NCBI GenBank assembly: GCA_902582155.1
Contig: CACHRI010000004.1
Location: 32,274-96,273, forward strand
Reading direction: 5' to 3'
Source of the DNA: an uncultured Pelagibacteraceae bacterium
GTDB taxonomy: Bacteria; Pseudomonadota; Alphaproteobacteria; Pelagibacterales; Pelagibacteraceae
Length of the DNA: 64,000 bases
The stretch's first letter is position 1. Every line of letters starts with the position of its first letter. The position numbers and the translations under genes are program-made. Positions 22,810-33,988 of this stretch are shown one piece after another. Under the pieces are notes generated by a model. That model was not told the origin of the DNA, did not search any database, and saw only the letters and a program-made list of their open reading frames with translations.

Positions 22810-23511
22810 ATGTATTTACGTAACAATAAATCTAAACTAGTAGAAAAAGTTTTCAACAACGTATATGACAAATATGATTTAATGAATGATATTTTATCAT
22901 TCGGAACACATAGAATTTGGAAAAAAAAATTAATTTCTTGGGTAAATCCTTTAAAAAATAACAAAATAATTGATGTCGCTGCAGGTACGGGTGATATTGC
23001 AAGGCTATGTTCTCAAGCAACAAACAATGAAAGCTTGATAACATGTGTAGAACCCAATGAAAAAATGATATTAGAGGGGGAAAAAAAATTAAAAAATTTC
23101 AATAATATAAATTGGGTAAAATCCTCAGCTGAAGTTTTGCCGTTTAAAGATAACATTTTTGACTATTATGTAATAAGTTTTGGAATTAGAAATGTTAGCA
23201 ATTTAGACAAATCTTTAAAAGAAGCTTTTCGCGTACTTAAAAAGGGTGGAAGATTTTTTTGTCTCGAATTTTCAAAAGTTGAAAATGAAATATTAAAAAA
23301 CATATACAAAAGTTATTCAAAATTATTACCATCGATAGGTAAGCTTGTTGTAGGTGATAATATGCCGTATGATTATCTAGTCAAAAGTATTGAGCAATTT
23401 TACAATCAAGAAGAATTTGTAAAAAAAATAGAAGACAACGGTTTTTATAATGTGAAATTTAGAAATCTGACGAATGGTATCGCTTCAATACATACCGGTT
23501 GGAAAATTTAA
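22810..23511 (+). CDS. ubiE: Ubiquinone/menaquinone biosynthesis methyltransferase UbiE
   Basis: VFNNVYDKYDLMNDILSFGTHRIWKK, DVAAGTGDIA, SFGIRNVSNLDKSLKEAFRVLKKGG. Confidence 0.96.
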   Translation: MYLRNNKSKLVEKVFNNVYDKYDLMNDILSFGTHRIWKKKLISWVNPLKNNKIIDVAAGTGDIARLCSQATNNESLITCVEPNEKMILEGEKKLKNFNNINWVKSSAEVLPFKDNIFDYYVISFGIRNVSNLDKSLKEAFRVLKKGGRFFCLEFSKVENEILKNIYKSYSKLLPSIGKLVVGDNMPYDYLVKSIEQFYNQEEFVKKIEDNGFYNVKFRNLTNGIASIHTGWKI

Positions 23512-23513
23512 CA

Positions 23514-25079
23514 ATGATAAAAAGACTAATACAATTATTTAAGATTGCTAGAAAGCTTTCATCATCTGGTGCATTAGAAACTATAGACCAGATATATAAA
23601 ATTCCTTTAATTCTAAAAATATTTTTTGATGTGATTTCTATTGGTGCCCCAAAAAAAATATTAATTAGCTCTAAGTCATCGGGAGAGAAATTATGTGATG
23701 CATTAGAGGGTATGGGCACTACTTTTATAAAATTAGGTCAATTTCTTGCAACGAGGCCAGATATTATAGGAAAAGAGCTAGCGAACGATCTTGAAAAATT
23801 ACAAGATAAATTACCTCCTTTCAGCTTTGAGGAGGCAAAATTAATTTTGAAAAAAGAGGTGGGCTTTAAACAATTTAACAATATCATTGACTTATCAAAA
23901 CCCATTGCTGCCGCATCTATAGCACAAGTTCATCTTGCAAAAATAAAAATTGAGGATAAAGAGCAAGATGTTGCGATTAAAATACTAAGACCAAATATTG
24001 AGAAAGTTTTCAACGAAGAGTTAGATGCGTTGATGTTATTTGCGTATGTTGTTGAAAATACAATACAAAAAACAAAAAGACTAAAGTTAGTAGAAGTGGT
24101 TCACCTTCTCAGAGAAATAACAAATATTGAGATGGATCTAAGGTTTGAAGCTGCTGCAGCAAATGAATTGTTTGAAAATACAAAAAATGACAATGGTTTT
24201 AAAGTTCCTAAAATATATTGGCAATATACATCCAAAAAAGTTCTTACTTTAGACAAAGTAGAAGGTGTTTCAATCAGAAGTCATGAAGCATTGAAGGAAA
24301 AAAAAATTGAGTTAAAAAAAATTGCTGAAAATTTAATTCAACATTTTTTAAGGCAGGCAGTTAGAGATGGTTTTTTTCATGCTGATATGCATGAAGGAAA
24401 TTTATTTGTTGATAATGAAGGAAACATAGTGCCGGTTGACTTTGGTATTATGGGTAGACTAGATAAATATAATAAAAAATATCTAGCTGAAATTCTCTAT
24501 GGATTTATTAAAAGAGACTATGTAAAAGTTGCTGAGGTACATTTTCAAGCTGGGTTAGTTCCAGACACTGCATCTAAGGAGGAGTTTGCACAAGCTTTAA
24601 GGTCAGTAGGCGAACCAATATTTGGACAAAACATTAAAGATATATCAGGCGGCAATCTGCTTTCGCAATTATTTGAAATTACAGAAAAATTTAATATGGC
24701 GACACAAACTCAACTTTTGCTCTTACAGAAAACGATGGTTGTGGTTGAGGGTGTAGCAAGAAAACTATATCCTGAGACAAATATCTGGAGTGTTTCAAGA
24801 CCGATTCTGGAAAATTGGCTAGAAAGCTTGAAAGGACCCAAAGCTACAATATCTAGTGCAATTGATACATCAGGTGAAATATTGAAAAGAATTCCAGATC
24901 TACCTGAATTTATGGATAAAGCTAATTACGCCTTACAACTGATAGCGGAAGGCAAATTAAACCTTATTAATAGCAATAATAATTCAATTGAAATGGAAAA
25001 GTTAAAAATAAAAAGTTTTAGAAATAATATTTTAATTTCTATATTAGGTATTGTAATTGTATCATTAGTGGTATTTTAA
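23514..25079 (+). CDS. ubiB: Ubiquinone biosynthesis kinase-like protein UbiB
   Basis: LGTTFIKLGQFLATRPD (KxGQ-type), AAASIAQVHLA, DGFFHADMHEGNLFVDNEGNIVPVDFGIMG. Confidence 0.93.
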   Translation: MIKRLIQLFKIARKLSSSGALETIDQIYKIPLILKIFFDVISIGAPKKILISSKSSGEKLCDALEGMGTTFIKLGQFLATRPDIIGKELANDLEKLQDKLPPFSFEEAKLILKKEVGFKQFNNIIDLSKPIAAASIAQVHLAKIKIEDKEQDVAIKILRPNIEKVFNEELDALMLFAYVVENTIQKTKRLKLVEVVHLLREITNIEMDLRFEAAAANELFENTKNDNGFKVPKIYWQYTSKKVLTLDKVEGVSIRSHEALKEKKIELKKIAENLIQHFLRQAVRDGFFHADMHEGNLFVDNEGNIVPVDFGIMGRLDKYNKKYLAEILYGFIKRDYVKVAEVHFQAGLVPDTASKEEFAQALRSVGEPIFGQNIKDISGGNLLSQLFEITEKFNMATQTQLLLLQKTMVVVEGVARKLYPETNIWSVSRPILENWLESLKGPKATISSAIDTSGEILKRIPDLPEFMDKANYALQLIAEGKLNLINSNNNSIEMEKLKIKSFRNNILISILGIVIVSLVVF

Positions 25080-25086
25080 TTAATAA

Positions 25087-26313
25087 ATGAAAATTAAAAT
25101 GAAAAAAATTCTGTTAATAATTGGCGGTGGTGTATCCGCATATAAATCTCTTGACCTTATAAGACTGTTAAAAAAGAATGGATTCGAATTAAGAACCATA
25201 CTTACTAAAAGTGGCAAACAATTTGTTACACCCTTATCTTTGATTTCTTTATCAGGAAGTAAAGTTTATGAAAAATTATTTGATAAACAAAATGAAACTG
25301 AAATTGATCATATTTCACTTTCAAGGTGGGCAGATTTAATAATAGTAATTCCAGCAACAGCGAACATGATAAGTAAATTAAGTCATGGGAAAGCAGAAGA
25401 CCTTGCAACTACCTTAATGCTTGCTTCGAATAAAGACATAATATTAGTACCTGCAATGAATGTGAGAATGTGGAATCACAAAGCCACTCAGGAAAATTCA
25501 AAAAAATTAGTATCTTATGGCTATAAATTTCTTGGTCCTACTGAAGGATCAATGGCGTGTGGAGAATTTGGAAAAGGTAAAATGCTTAGTCCTAAAAAGA
25601 TTTTTAGTGAAATTAAAAAATATTTTAATGAAAAAGACCTCGTAAAAAGTAAAAGATTAAGAGCTTTAGTGACTACAGGGCCTACAAGGGAGTATCTAGA
25701 TCCAGTTCGATATATTTCAAATGAGTCAAGCGGTAAACAAGGATATGAAATAGCTTTAGCCTTAAAACGAAGGGGATTTAATACTGTTTTGATCGCGGGA
25801 CCATCAAATATTCAAAAAGAAAAAGGTTTAAAAATAATTAAGGTGAAAACTTCAGAGGAAATGTTTAAAGCTGTAAAAAAATATTTACCAGTTGATGTGG
25901 CGGTTTGCACTGCTGCGGTATCAGATTTTAAACCAATAAATTATAAAAAAAGTAAAATAAAAAAAATTAATAAAAGAGAAAACATTATTTTAGATAAAAC
26001 TGTTGATATATTGGATTATATTGGAAAAAATAACCGGTACCGTCCAAAGCTTGTAATAGGCTTTTCAGCAGAAACCGAAAACTTGCTTGAAAATTCAAAA
26101 ATAAAATTAAAAAATAAAAATGCTGATTGGATAATAGCTAATGATGTTTCTAAAAATGATATTGGATTTAATAAAGAATATAACGAGGTAACAATAATAG
26201 AATCAAATGGTAAAATATCTCAAATTAAAAAAAATAAAAAAAGTTTTATAGCTTCAGTATTATCAGGAAAAATAATAAATAAATTGTTAATTAATGGTAA
26301 AAGTATTAATTAA
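25087..26313 (+). CDS. coaBC: Bifunctional phosphopantothenoylcysteine decarboxylase/synthetase
   Basis: GGGVSAYKSLDLIRLLKK, PAMNVRMWNH, TTGPTREYLDPVRYISNESSGKQG. Confidence 0.95.
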   Translation: MKIKMKKILLIIGGGVSAYKSLDLIRLLKKNGFELRTILTKSGKQFVTPLSLISLSGSKVYEKLFDKQNETEIDHISLSRWADLIIVIPATANMISKLSHGKAEDLATTLMLASNKDIILVPAMNVRMWNHKATQENSKKLVSYGYKFLGPTEGSMACGEFGKGKMLSPKKIFSEIKKYFNEKDLVKSKRLRALVTTGPTREYLDPVRYISNESSGKQGYEIALALKRRGFNTVLIAGPSNIQKEKGLKIIKVKTSEEMFKAVKKYLPVDVAVCTAAVSDFKPINYKKSKIKKINKRENIILDKTVDILDYIGKNNRYRPKLVIGFSAETENLLENSKIKLKNKNADWIIANDVSKNDIGFNKEYNEVTIIESNGKISQIKKNKKSFIASVLSGKIINKLLINGKSIN

Positions 26314-26731
26314 GAAACTAGATAAGCAGGCTATAATACCAAAATATGAAACATTTGGCTCTTCCGGTTTAGATTTATCTGCAAACATAAATTCAAGTTT
26401 AATAATTAAACCAGGAGAAAAATGTTTAATACCAACCGGTTTAGCTGTTTCAATACCAAAAGGATATGAGCTACAGATAAGGCCAAGATCTGGTTTAGCT
26501 ATAAAAAATTCTATAACTGTCTTAAATACCCCCGGAACAATTGACTCTGATTATAGAGGGGAAATAAAAATAGTATTAATAAATTTAGGTAATGAAGATT
26601 TTAAAGTAACAAGTGGCTCGAGAATAGCTCAAATGATTTTGTGCCCAGTATCAATTGCAGAAATAGAAGAAATAGAAGATTTAGATAAAACAGATAGAGG
26701 TAGCGGTGGTTTTGGGTCAACAGGAAAATAA
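26294..26731 (+). CDS. dut: dUTP diphosphatase
   Basis: SSGLDLSA, RPRSGLAIKNSITVLNTPGTIDSDYRGE, RGSGGFGSTG. Confidence 0.97.
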   Translation: MVKVLIKKLDKQAIIPKYETFGSSGLDLSANINSSLIIKPGEKCLIPTGLAVSIPKGYELQIRPRSGLAIKNSITVLNTPGTIDSDYRGEIKIVLINLGNEDFKVTSGSRIAQMILCPVSIAEIEEIEDLDKTDRGSGGFGSTGK

Positions 26732-26734
26732 ATC

Positions 26735-27478
26735 ATGAAGATTTCTGCAAATGAATACAAAAAATTTTCAAAACAAATCATTTTAAAAAAATTTGGTTTA
26801 GCCGGTCAAAAAAAAATATTTTCTTCTAAAGTTCTTGTTATTGGTATTGGTGGTTTAGGTTGTCCTTTATCAATTTATTTAGCTAGTTTAGGAATTGGTA
26901 AGATTGGCATCGCCGACAACGATAAGGTAGAATTATCTAATTTAAATAGACAAATAATTTATAGCAATAAAGACATAGGAAAATATAAAGTTGAGTTAGC
27001 AAAAAAAAGAATAAATTTGATAAACAAAAAAACAAAGGTAACTACTTATAAAACAAGGGTAAATAAAGATAATATTAAAAACCTAATTAAGGATTATGAC
27101 ATTATTTGCGATGGCACTGATAATTTTGAAACCCGATTTTTAATAAATGATTACTGTTTGAAATATAAAAAAATATTAATTTCTGGCGCAGTTAATGGGT
27201 TCGATGGGCAAATTTTAAAGTTTGATTTTAGAAAAAAAACACCTTGCTTTAGATGCTTTATGCCGCACTTACCAGACGAGACGAATAATTGTGAAACTGA
27301 TGGAGTTACGCCTACTATAACTGGTATAGTTGGTACATTGCAAGCCAATGAGGTTCTCAATACTATTCTTAATTTAAAATCAAATTTAGAAAAAAAAATA
27401 CTAATTTTTAATTCTATAGATATGAATTTTAGAAAAGTAAAGCTATCTATAAATAAAGAGTGTAAAAACAAATGCTAA
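26735..27478 (+). CDS. HesA/MoeB/ThiF family adenylyltransferase
   Basis: VLVIGIGGLGCPLSIYLASLGIGKIGIADNDKVELSNLNRQIIYS; DGTDNFETRFLINDYC; CFRCFMP zinc motif. Confidence 0.9.
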   Translation: MKISANEYKKFSKQIILKKFGLAGQKKIFSSKVLVIGIGGLGCPLSIYLASLGIGKIGIADNDKVELSNLNRQIIYSNKDIGKYKVELAKKRINLINKKTKVTTYKTRVNKDNIKNLIKDYDIICDGTDNFETRFLINDYCLKYKKILISGAVNGFDGQILKFDFRKKTPCFRCFMPHLPDETNNCETDGVTPTITGIVGTLQANEVLNTILNLKSNLEKKILIFNSIDMNFRKVKLSINKECKNKC

Positions 27479-27909
27479 GAATATTTTTTTTGTTGTCTTT
27501 GTTTTTTCAATCAATTGCGTTATCGGAAGAAAGTTATTTTTTAACATTAAGAAATAATGAAGTAAATTTAAGATTAGGACCTTCATTTGATTATCCAATC
27601 AAAATTATCTACAAAAAAAAATATTTACCAGTATTAATAACTGAGCGGTCTGAAAACTTTAGGAAGATACGCGATCATGAAAAAAACTCTGGATGGATAC
27701 ATATTTCTCAACTTTCAAAAAAAAAGGCTGGAATTTTATTAGATGATAAAATTTTATACCGTAAACCAACTATCTATTCAAAACCTATTGCAAAGATTAA
27801 AAGAGGACGATTAACGATTATTGCAAAGTGCAAAAAAGAATGGTGTAAGATTAAAACTGAAAATTATTCAGGTTGGATAGAAAAAAAGGATATTTGGGGA
27901 AAATTGTAA
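27472..27909 (+). CDS. Secreted bacterial SH3-domain protein
   Basis: Signal peptide, NEVNLRLGPSFDYPIKIIYKKKYLPVLITE; two SH3-like repeats. Confidence 0.8.
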   Translation: MLRIFFLLSLFFQSIALSEESYFLTLRNNEVNLRLGPSFDYPIKIIYKKKYLPVLITERSENFRKIRDHEKNSGWIHISQLSKKKAGILLDDKILYRKPTIYSKPIAKIKRGRLTIIAKCKKEWCKIKTENYSGWIEKKDIWGKL

Positions 27910-27912
27910 TAC

Positions 27913-28158
27913 TTATTTATTTTTAACTTTTGAAGCCCAAAACTTGTCTAACAAAAAGTACCAAACAGTATTTGCCAGTGGTTCGACTATAGCGTCCGTT
28001 AACGCAATAGAGAAAGAAACGTCTGCAATTAACATAAGTACTGTTATTGCAATCACAAAGTGACCAATTGTATAAACTAAAGTACGTAAAAGAGAGCCTT
28101 TATTATTTTCGTATATTCTCCTAGCTGCTCCATGTATGCCATGAGTAAGTTCAGTCAT
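27913..28158 (-). CDS. DUF2061-like small membrane protein, apparently co-transcribed with katG
   Basis: 81 aa, two TM; SLLRTLVYTIGHFVIAI...EPLANTVWYFLLDKFW; 1 nt from the katG stop. Confidence 0.7.
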   Translation of the reverse strand: MTELTHGIHGAARRIYENNKGSLLRTLVYTIGHFVIAITVLMLIADVSFSIALTDAIVEPLANTVWYFLLDKFWASKVKNK

Positions 28159-28159
28159 A

Positions 28160-30340
<2,181 letters not shown>

Positions 30341-30353
30341 TTAAGTTAATATG

Positions 30354-30376
30354 TAGTTTATAATAATTCTAAACTA
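30354..30376. promoter_or_regulatory. Irr/ICE-like palindrome in katG promoter: TAGTTTATAATAATTCTAAACTA
   Basis: 23-nt inverted repeat with one mismatched pair, 20 nt upstream of the katG ATG; resembles the alphaproteobacterial ICE TTTAGAAnnnTTCTAAA as I recall it. Confidence 0.6.
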
Positions 30377-30395
30377 GAAAGTCAATAAAAGATAA

Positions 30396-30815
30396 CTATT
30401 TTTGAATTCTGATTACAACTTCGAGATTTTTTATTTTTTTACCTTTTGGAGGGACAGGAACTTTGCTTAGTTTTATTTGGCTATAATGAATATCAGTAAG
30501 TTCTTTACTACCTTCATCATAAAAGTGGTGATGCGACTTAATGTTCGTATCATAATAACTTTTATTTTTACTAGTTAGAATTTCTTTTAGGTATCCAGCG
30601 CTAGTGAATGCCTCAACTGTATTATAGATTGTTGCTAAAGAAACTTTCATAGTTCTGTTATTATTTATTTTTTTATTTAATGTCTCAACAGTAAAATGAA
30701 AGGTTTTTTTTCTATCAAATAAAAACTGACAAATCTTTAACCGCTGTTTTGTGGGTCTAAGGTTTGACGATCTTAGTTTTTGAACGTACATTTTTGAATT
30801 ATTACTGATAATCAT
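30396..30815 (-). CDS. irr: Iron response regulator Irr (Fur superfamily)
   Basis: LRSSNLRPTKQRLKICQFLF, VSLATIYNTVEAFTSAGYLKEI, YYDTNIKSHHHFYDE, KVPVPPKGKKIKNLEVVIRI; next to fabA as in other alphaproteobacteria. Confidence 0.88.
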   Translation of the reverse strand: MIISNNSKMYVQKLRSSNLRPTKQRLKICQFLFDRKKTFHFTVETLNKKINNNRTMKVSLATIYNTVEAFTSAGYLKEILTSKNKSYYDTNIKSHHHFYDEGSKELTDIHYSQIKLSKVPVPPKGKKIKNLEVVIRIQK

Positions 30816-30828
30816 TGATTTTGCTTTC

Positions 30829-30845
30829 TTTATAATTCTAAACTA
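30829..30845. promoter_or_regulatory. Second Irr-like half-site TTTATAATTCTAAACTA between irr and fabA
   Basis: Shares ATAATTCTAAACTA (14 nt identical) with the katG-promoter palindrome. Confidence 0.45.
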
Positions 30846-30891
30846 TTTATATATAATTACTTAATTTTATCAAGTAAAACCATAATTTAAA

Positions 30892-31398
30892 ATGAAACAA
30901 AAGAATAGTTATAATTATCAAGATTTAATTGATTGTGGAAATGGTATTCTTTTTGGAGAAGGAAATGCAAAACTACCACTACCTCCAATGCTAATGTTTG
31001 ACAGAATTACTAAAATTGAAAATAATACTGGATCTTTCAAACGAGGTTATTTAGAAGCGGAATTAGACATTAAAGATGATTTGTGGTTTTTTAAATGTCA
31101 TTTTCAAAATGACCCGGTAATGCCTGGGTGTCTTGGACTAGATGCTATGTGGCAATTGGTTGGTTTTTATCTTGGTTGGACTGGAGAACCTGGAAAAGGA
31201 AGGGCTTTAGGAGTAAGCACTGTTAAGTTTACTGGCGAAGTACTAAAAAAGATTAAAAAAGCAACATATAAAATCAATGTAAAAAGAATTTTAAAAAAAG
31301 AGGGTGCTGTAGTAGGATTAGCGAATGGCACACTAGATGCTGATGGTAAAATAATTTATGTGGCAGAAAATTTGAAAGTAGGATTATTTAAATCATGA
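30892..31398 (+). CDS. fabA: 3-hydroxydecanoyl-ACP dehydratase/isomerase
   Basis: [42 protein letters not shown]. Confidence 0.97.
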   Translation: MKQKNSYNYQDLIDCGNGILFGEGNAKLPLPPMLMFDRITKIENNTGSFKRGYLEAELDIKDDLWFFKCHFQNDPVMPGCLGLDAMWQLVGFYLGWTGEPGKGRALGVSTVKFTGEVLKKIKKATYKINVKRILKKEGAVVGLANGTLDADGKIIYVAENLKVGLFKS

Positions 31399-32606
31399 GA
31401 AGAGTGGTGATTACAGGTCTTGGAATAGTATCTTGTCTTGGGAACAATCAAGAAGAAGTTTACAAATCTTTGTTAAATTCAAAATCAGGCATTTCATTTG
31501 CTGAAGAGTACAAAGAACATAATCTCAAAAGTCACGTACATGGAAAACCAAATATAAAACTTTCAGATTTTGTAGACAGAAAAACAATAAGATTTATGGG
31601 ATCTGGTTCAGCATATAATTATATTGCTATGAAAGAAGCAATTTCTGACTCAGGTCTGGAAGAAAATGAAGTAAGCAACTTTAAAACTGGAATTATTATG
31701 GGCTCTGGCGGACCATCAATAGAAAATGTAATTCTAGCCGCAGATAAAACAAGAGCTAAAACACCAAAATTGATGGGACCATTCATTGTTCCAAGAACTA
31801 TGGGTAGTACAGCTTCAGCAACACTTGCTGTGCCTTTTAAAATTAAAGGTACAAATTATACCATGAGTTCTGCATGTGCAACTAGTGGTCACTGTATCGG
31901 AAATGCGATGGAATTAATTCAAATTGGTAAACAAGATATTATTTTTGCTGGTGGAAGTGAGGAAGTCCATTGGGCAATGACCGCTATGTTTGATGCGATG
32001 ACTGCATTGTCCTCAAAATACAATGATAAACCTGAAACTGCTTCTAGAGCTTATGATAAAACAAGAGATGGATTTGTTATTGCTGGTGGAGCTGGGGTAT
32101 TAGTAATGGAAGAGTATGAGCATGCAAAAGCCAGAGGAGCAAAAATTTATGCTGAGCTAACGGGCTATGGTGCAACGTCTGATGGTTATGACATGGTAGC
32201 ACCATCTGGTGAAGGTGCTGTAAGGTGTATGCAAATGGCTATGGCCACTTCTAAAAACAAAATTGATTATATTAACACTCATGGAACATCTACTCCTGTG
32301 GGAGACATTACAGAATTAAATGCTGTTCAAAAAACTTTTGGAGAAAGAATTCCCAAAATTAGTTCAACCAAATCTTTGTCGGGACACCCGCTAGGAGCTG
32401 CATCAGTGCACGAGGCAATTTATTGTTTAATTATGATGAAAAATAATTTTATTACTGGTTCCGCAAATATAAATGAAATCGATGAAGAGGCCAAAAAGTT
32501 TCCTATAATAACAAAAACTGAAAAAGATGCATCTCTTAATACAGTAATGTCTAATAGTTTTGGGTTTGGTGGAACAAACGCTGCCTTAATTTTTGAGAAA
32601 GTATAA
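31395..32606 (+). CDS. fabB: Beta-ketoacyl-ACP synthase I
   Basis: [53 protein letters not shown]. Confidence 0.97.
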   Translation: MRRVVITGLGIVSCLGNNQEEVYKSLLNSKSGISFAEEYKEHNLKSHVHGKPNIKLSDFVDRKTIRFMGSGSAYNYIAMKEAISDSGLEENEVSNFKTGIIMGSGGPSIENVILAADKTRAKTPKLMGPFIVPRTMGSTASATLAVPFKIKGTNYTMSSACATSGHCIGNAMELIQIGKQDIIFAGGSEEVHWAMTAMFDAMTALSSKYNDKPETASRAYDKTRDGFVIAGGAGVLVMEEYEHAKARGAKIYAELTGYGATSDGYDMVAPSGEGAVRCMQMAMATSKNKIDYINTHGTSTPVGDITELNAVQKTFGERIPKISSTKSLSGHPLGAASVHEAIYCLIMMKNNFITGSANINEIDEEAKKFPIITKTEKDASLNTVMSNSFGFGGTNAALIFEKV

Positions 32607-32609
32607 TTT

Positions 32610-33395
32610 ATGAGTTTAATGAAAGGAAAAAAAGGATTGATTATGGGTGTTGCAAATGAGAGATCAATTGCATGGGGTATTTCCCAAAAACTTGCAGAGG
32701 CTGGCGCTGAACTAGCTTTTACATATTTGGGTGATGCCCTAAAAAAAAGGGTTATACCTTTAGCTGAAAAACTAAATTCAAAAGTTACTTTTAGTTGTGA
32801 TGTTGAAAAAAAAGATGAAGTTATTAAGTTGTTTGAAGATATAAAATCAAAATGGGGTAATATTGATTTTGTTGTGCATGCAGTAGCCTTTTCAGATAAA
32901 TCAGAGTTATCAGGTGAATATTTAGATACAACAAGAGAAAACTTTCAAAGAAGTATGTTAATTTCATGCTTCTCTTTTACGGAAGTATCCAAGGAAGCCT
33001 CTAAGATAATGAAAAAAGGAGGAAGTTTATTAACACTTACTTATGAGTCTACTAAAGCAATTCCAAATTACAATGTAATGGGAGTTTGTAAATCTGCTTT
33101 AGAAGCAAGTGTAAAATATTTAGCAAGAGATCTTGGGCACAAAAATATTAGAGTAAACGCTATAAGTGCTGGACCGATTAAAACTTTAGCAGCTTCTGCA
33201 ATAGGAGACGCAAAATTTTTATACAAATGGAATGAAGATCATTCCTTTCTTAAAAGAAATGTTGATATTCACGATGTAGGAAATTCAGCACTTTACTTAC
33301 TAAGTAATCTGGCAAGTGGTGTTACAGGCGAAATACACTATGTTGATGCAGGTTATAATAAAGTTGGAATGCCTGATCCGAAAAACATAACCTAA
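32610..33395 (+). CDS. fabI: Enoyl-ACP reductase
   Basis: KKGLIMGVANERSIAWGIS, LTLTYESTKAIPNYNVMGVCKSALEASVKYLA. Confidence 0.97.
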   Translation: MSLMKGKKGLIMGVANERSIAWGISQKLAEAGAELAFTYLGDALKKRVIPLAEKLNSKVTFSCDVEKKDEVIKLFEDIKSKWGNIDFVVHAVAFSDKSELSGEYLDTTRENFQRSMLISCFSFTEVSKEASKIMKKGGSLLTLTYESTKAIPNYNVMGVCKSALEASVKYLARDLGHKNIRVNAISAGPIKTLAASAIGDAKFLYKWNEDHSFLKRNVDIHDVGNSALYLLSNLASGVTGEIHYVDAGYNKVGMPDPKNIT

Positions 33396-33467
33396 CTTGC
33401 GATAATTACATTTCTAAATTGCACAAATAGATAATACTAAATTATGAAAAGAGTTTAAAATTATAAA

Positions 33468-33983
33468 ATGAAAAACTTAAATAAAAAAGTTAAAGAAAAA
33501 TTTGACAATTTTTTTGATTGGATAAAAGGTGCAGAATTAATAGAGCTTGAATCATGTAATCCTAGCGAAGATCCTATTAGACCTGAACTCGATAATAATT
33601 TTAGAACTAGTTATGGACGCAAAATATATGGTGTAAAATTTAAAAAAGAAATATGCGCAATAATGTGTTTTGGGTTTACAAATGAAATTCCAAAATCAGT
33701 GGAAGAGCTAGATTTAATGACAAAAGATGCACATTTGCAAAGTATCAGAAGAGATCAAAAAGTTGGTAAAATAGCAATAGCATATACAGTTTGGTCAAAA
33801 AAGAGGGGAGGAGGAAAATTAATTGTAAAAGAAGTATTTAAAAAAATAAAAAAATCTAACCATTTAAATAGGTTAGTTACACTTTCTCCGCTAACTGATA
33901 TGGCAAGAAACTTTCACTTAAGAAACGGTGCAATAGAACTTCAAGTTAATAAGGAAACTCAAAATTTTGAGTACAAAATTTAA
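33468..33983 (+). CDS. Small GNAT-fold protein with malonyl-CoA decarboxylase C-terminal-like motifs
   Basis: AIAYTVWSKKRGGGKLIVKEVFKKI (acyl-CoA-binding-like loop), LVTLSPLTDMARNFHLRNGAIEL. Confidence 0.6.
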   Translation: MKNLNKKVKEKFDNFFDWIKGAELIELESCNPSEDPIRPELDNNFRTSYGRKIYGVKFKKEICAIMCFGFTNEIPKSVEELDLMTKDAHLQSIRRDQKVGKIAIAYTVWSKKRGGGKLIVKEVFKKIKKSNHLNRLVTLSPLTDMARNFHLRNGAIELQVNKETQNFEYKI

Positions 33984-33988
33984 ACTAT

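Noticed and set aside
22800-22964. Track N-terminal extension of mutM
   Set aside because: MutM needs its N-terminal Pro2 (MPELPEVEV), so the start is 22799; the extension is antisense to ubiE.
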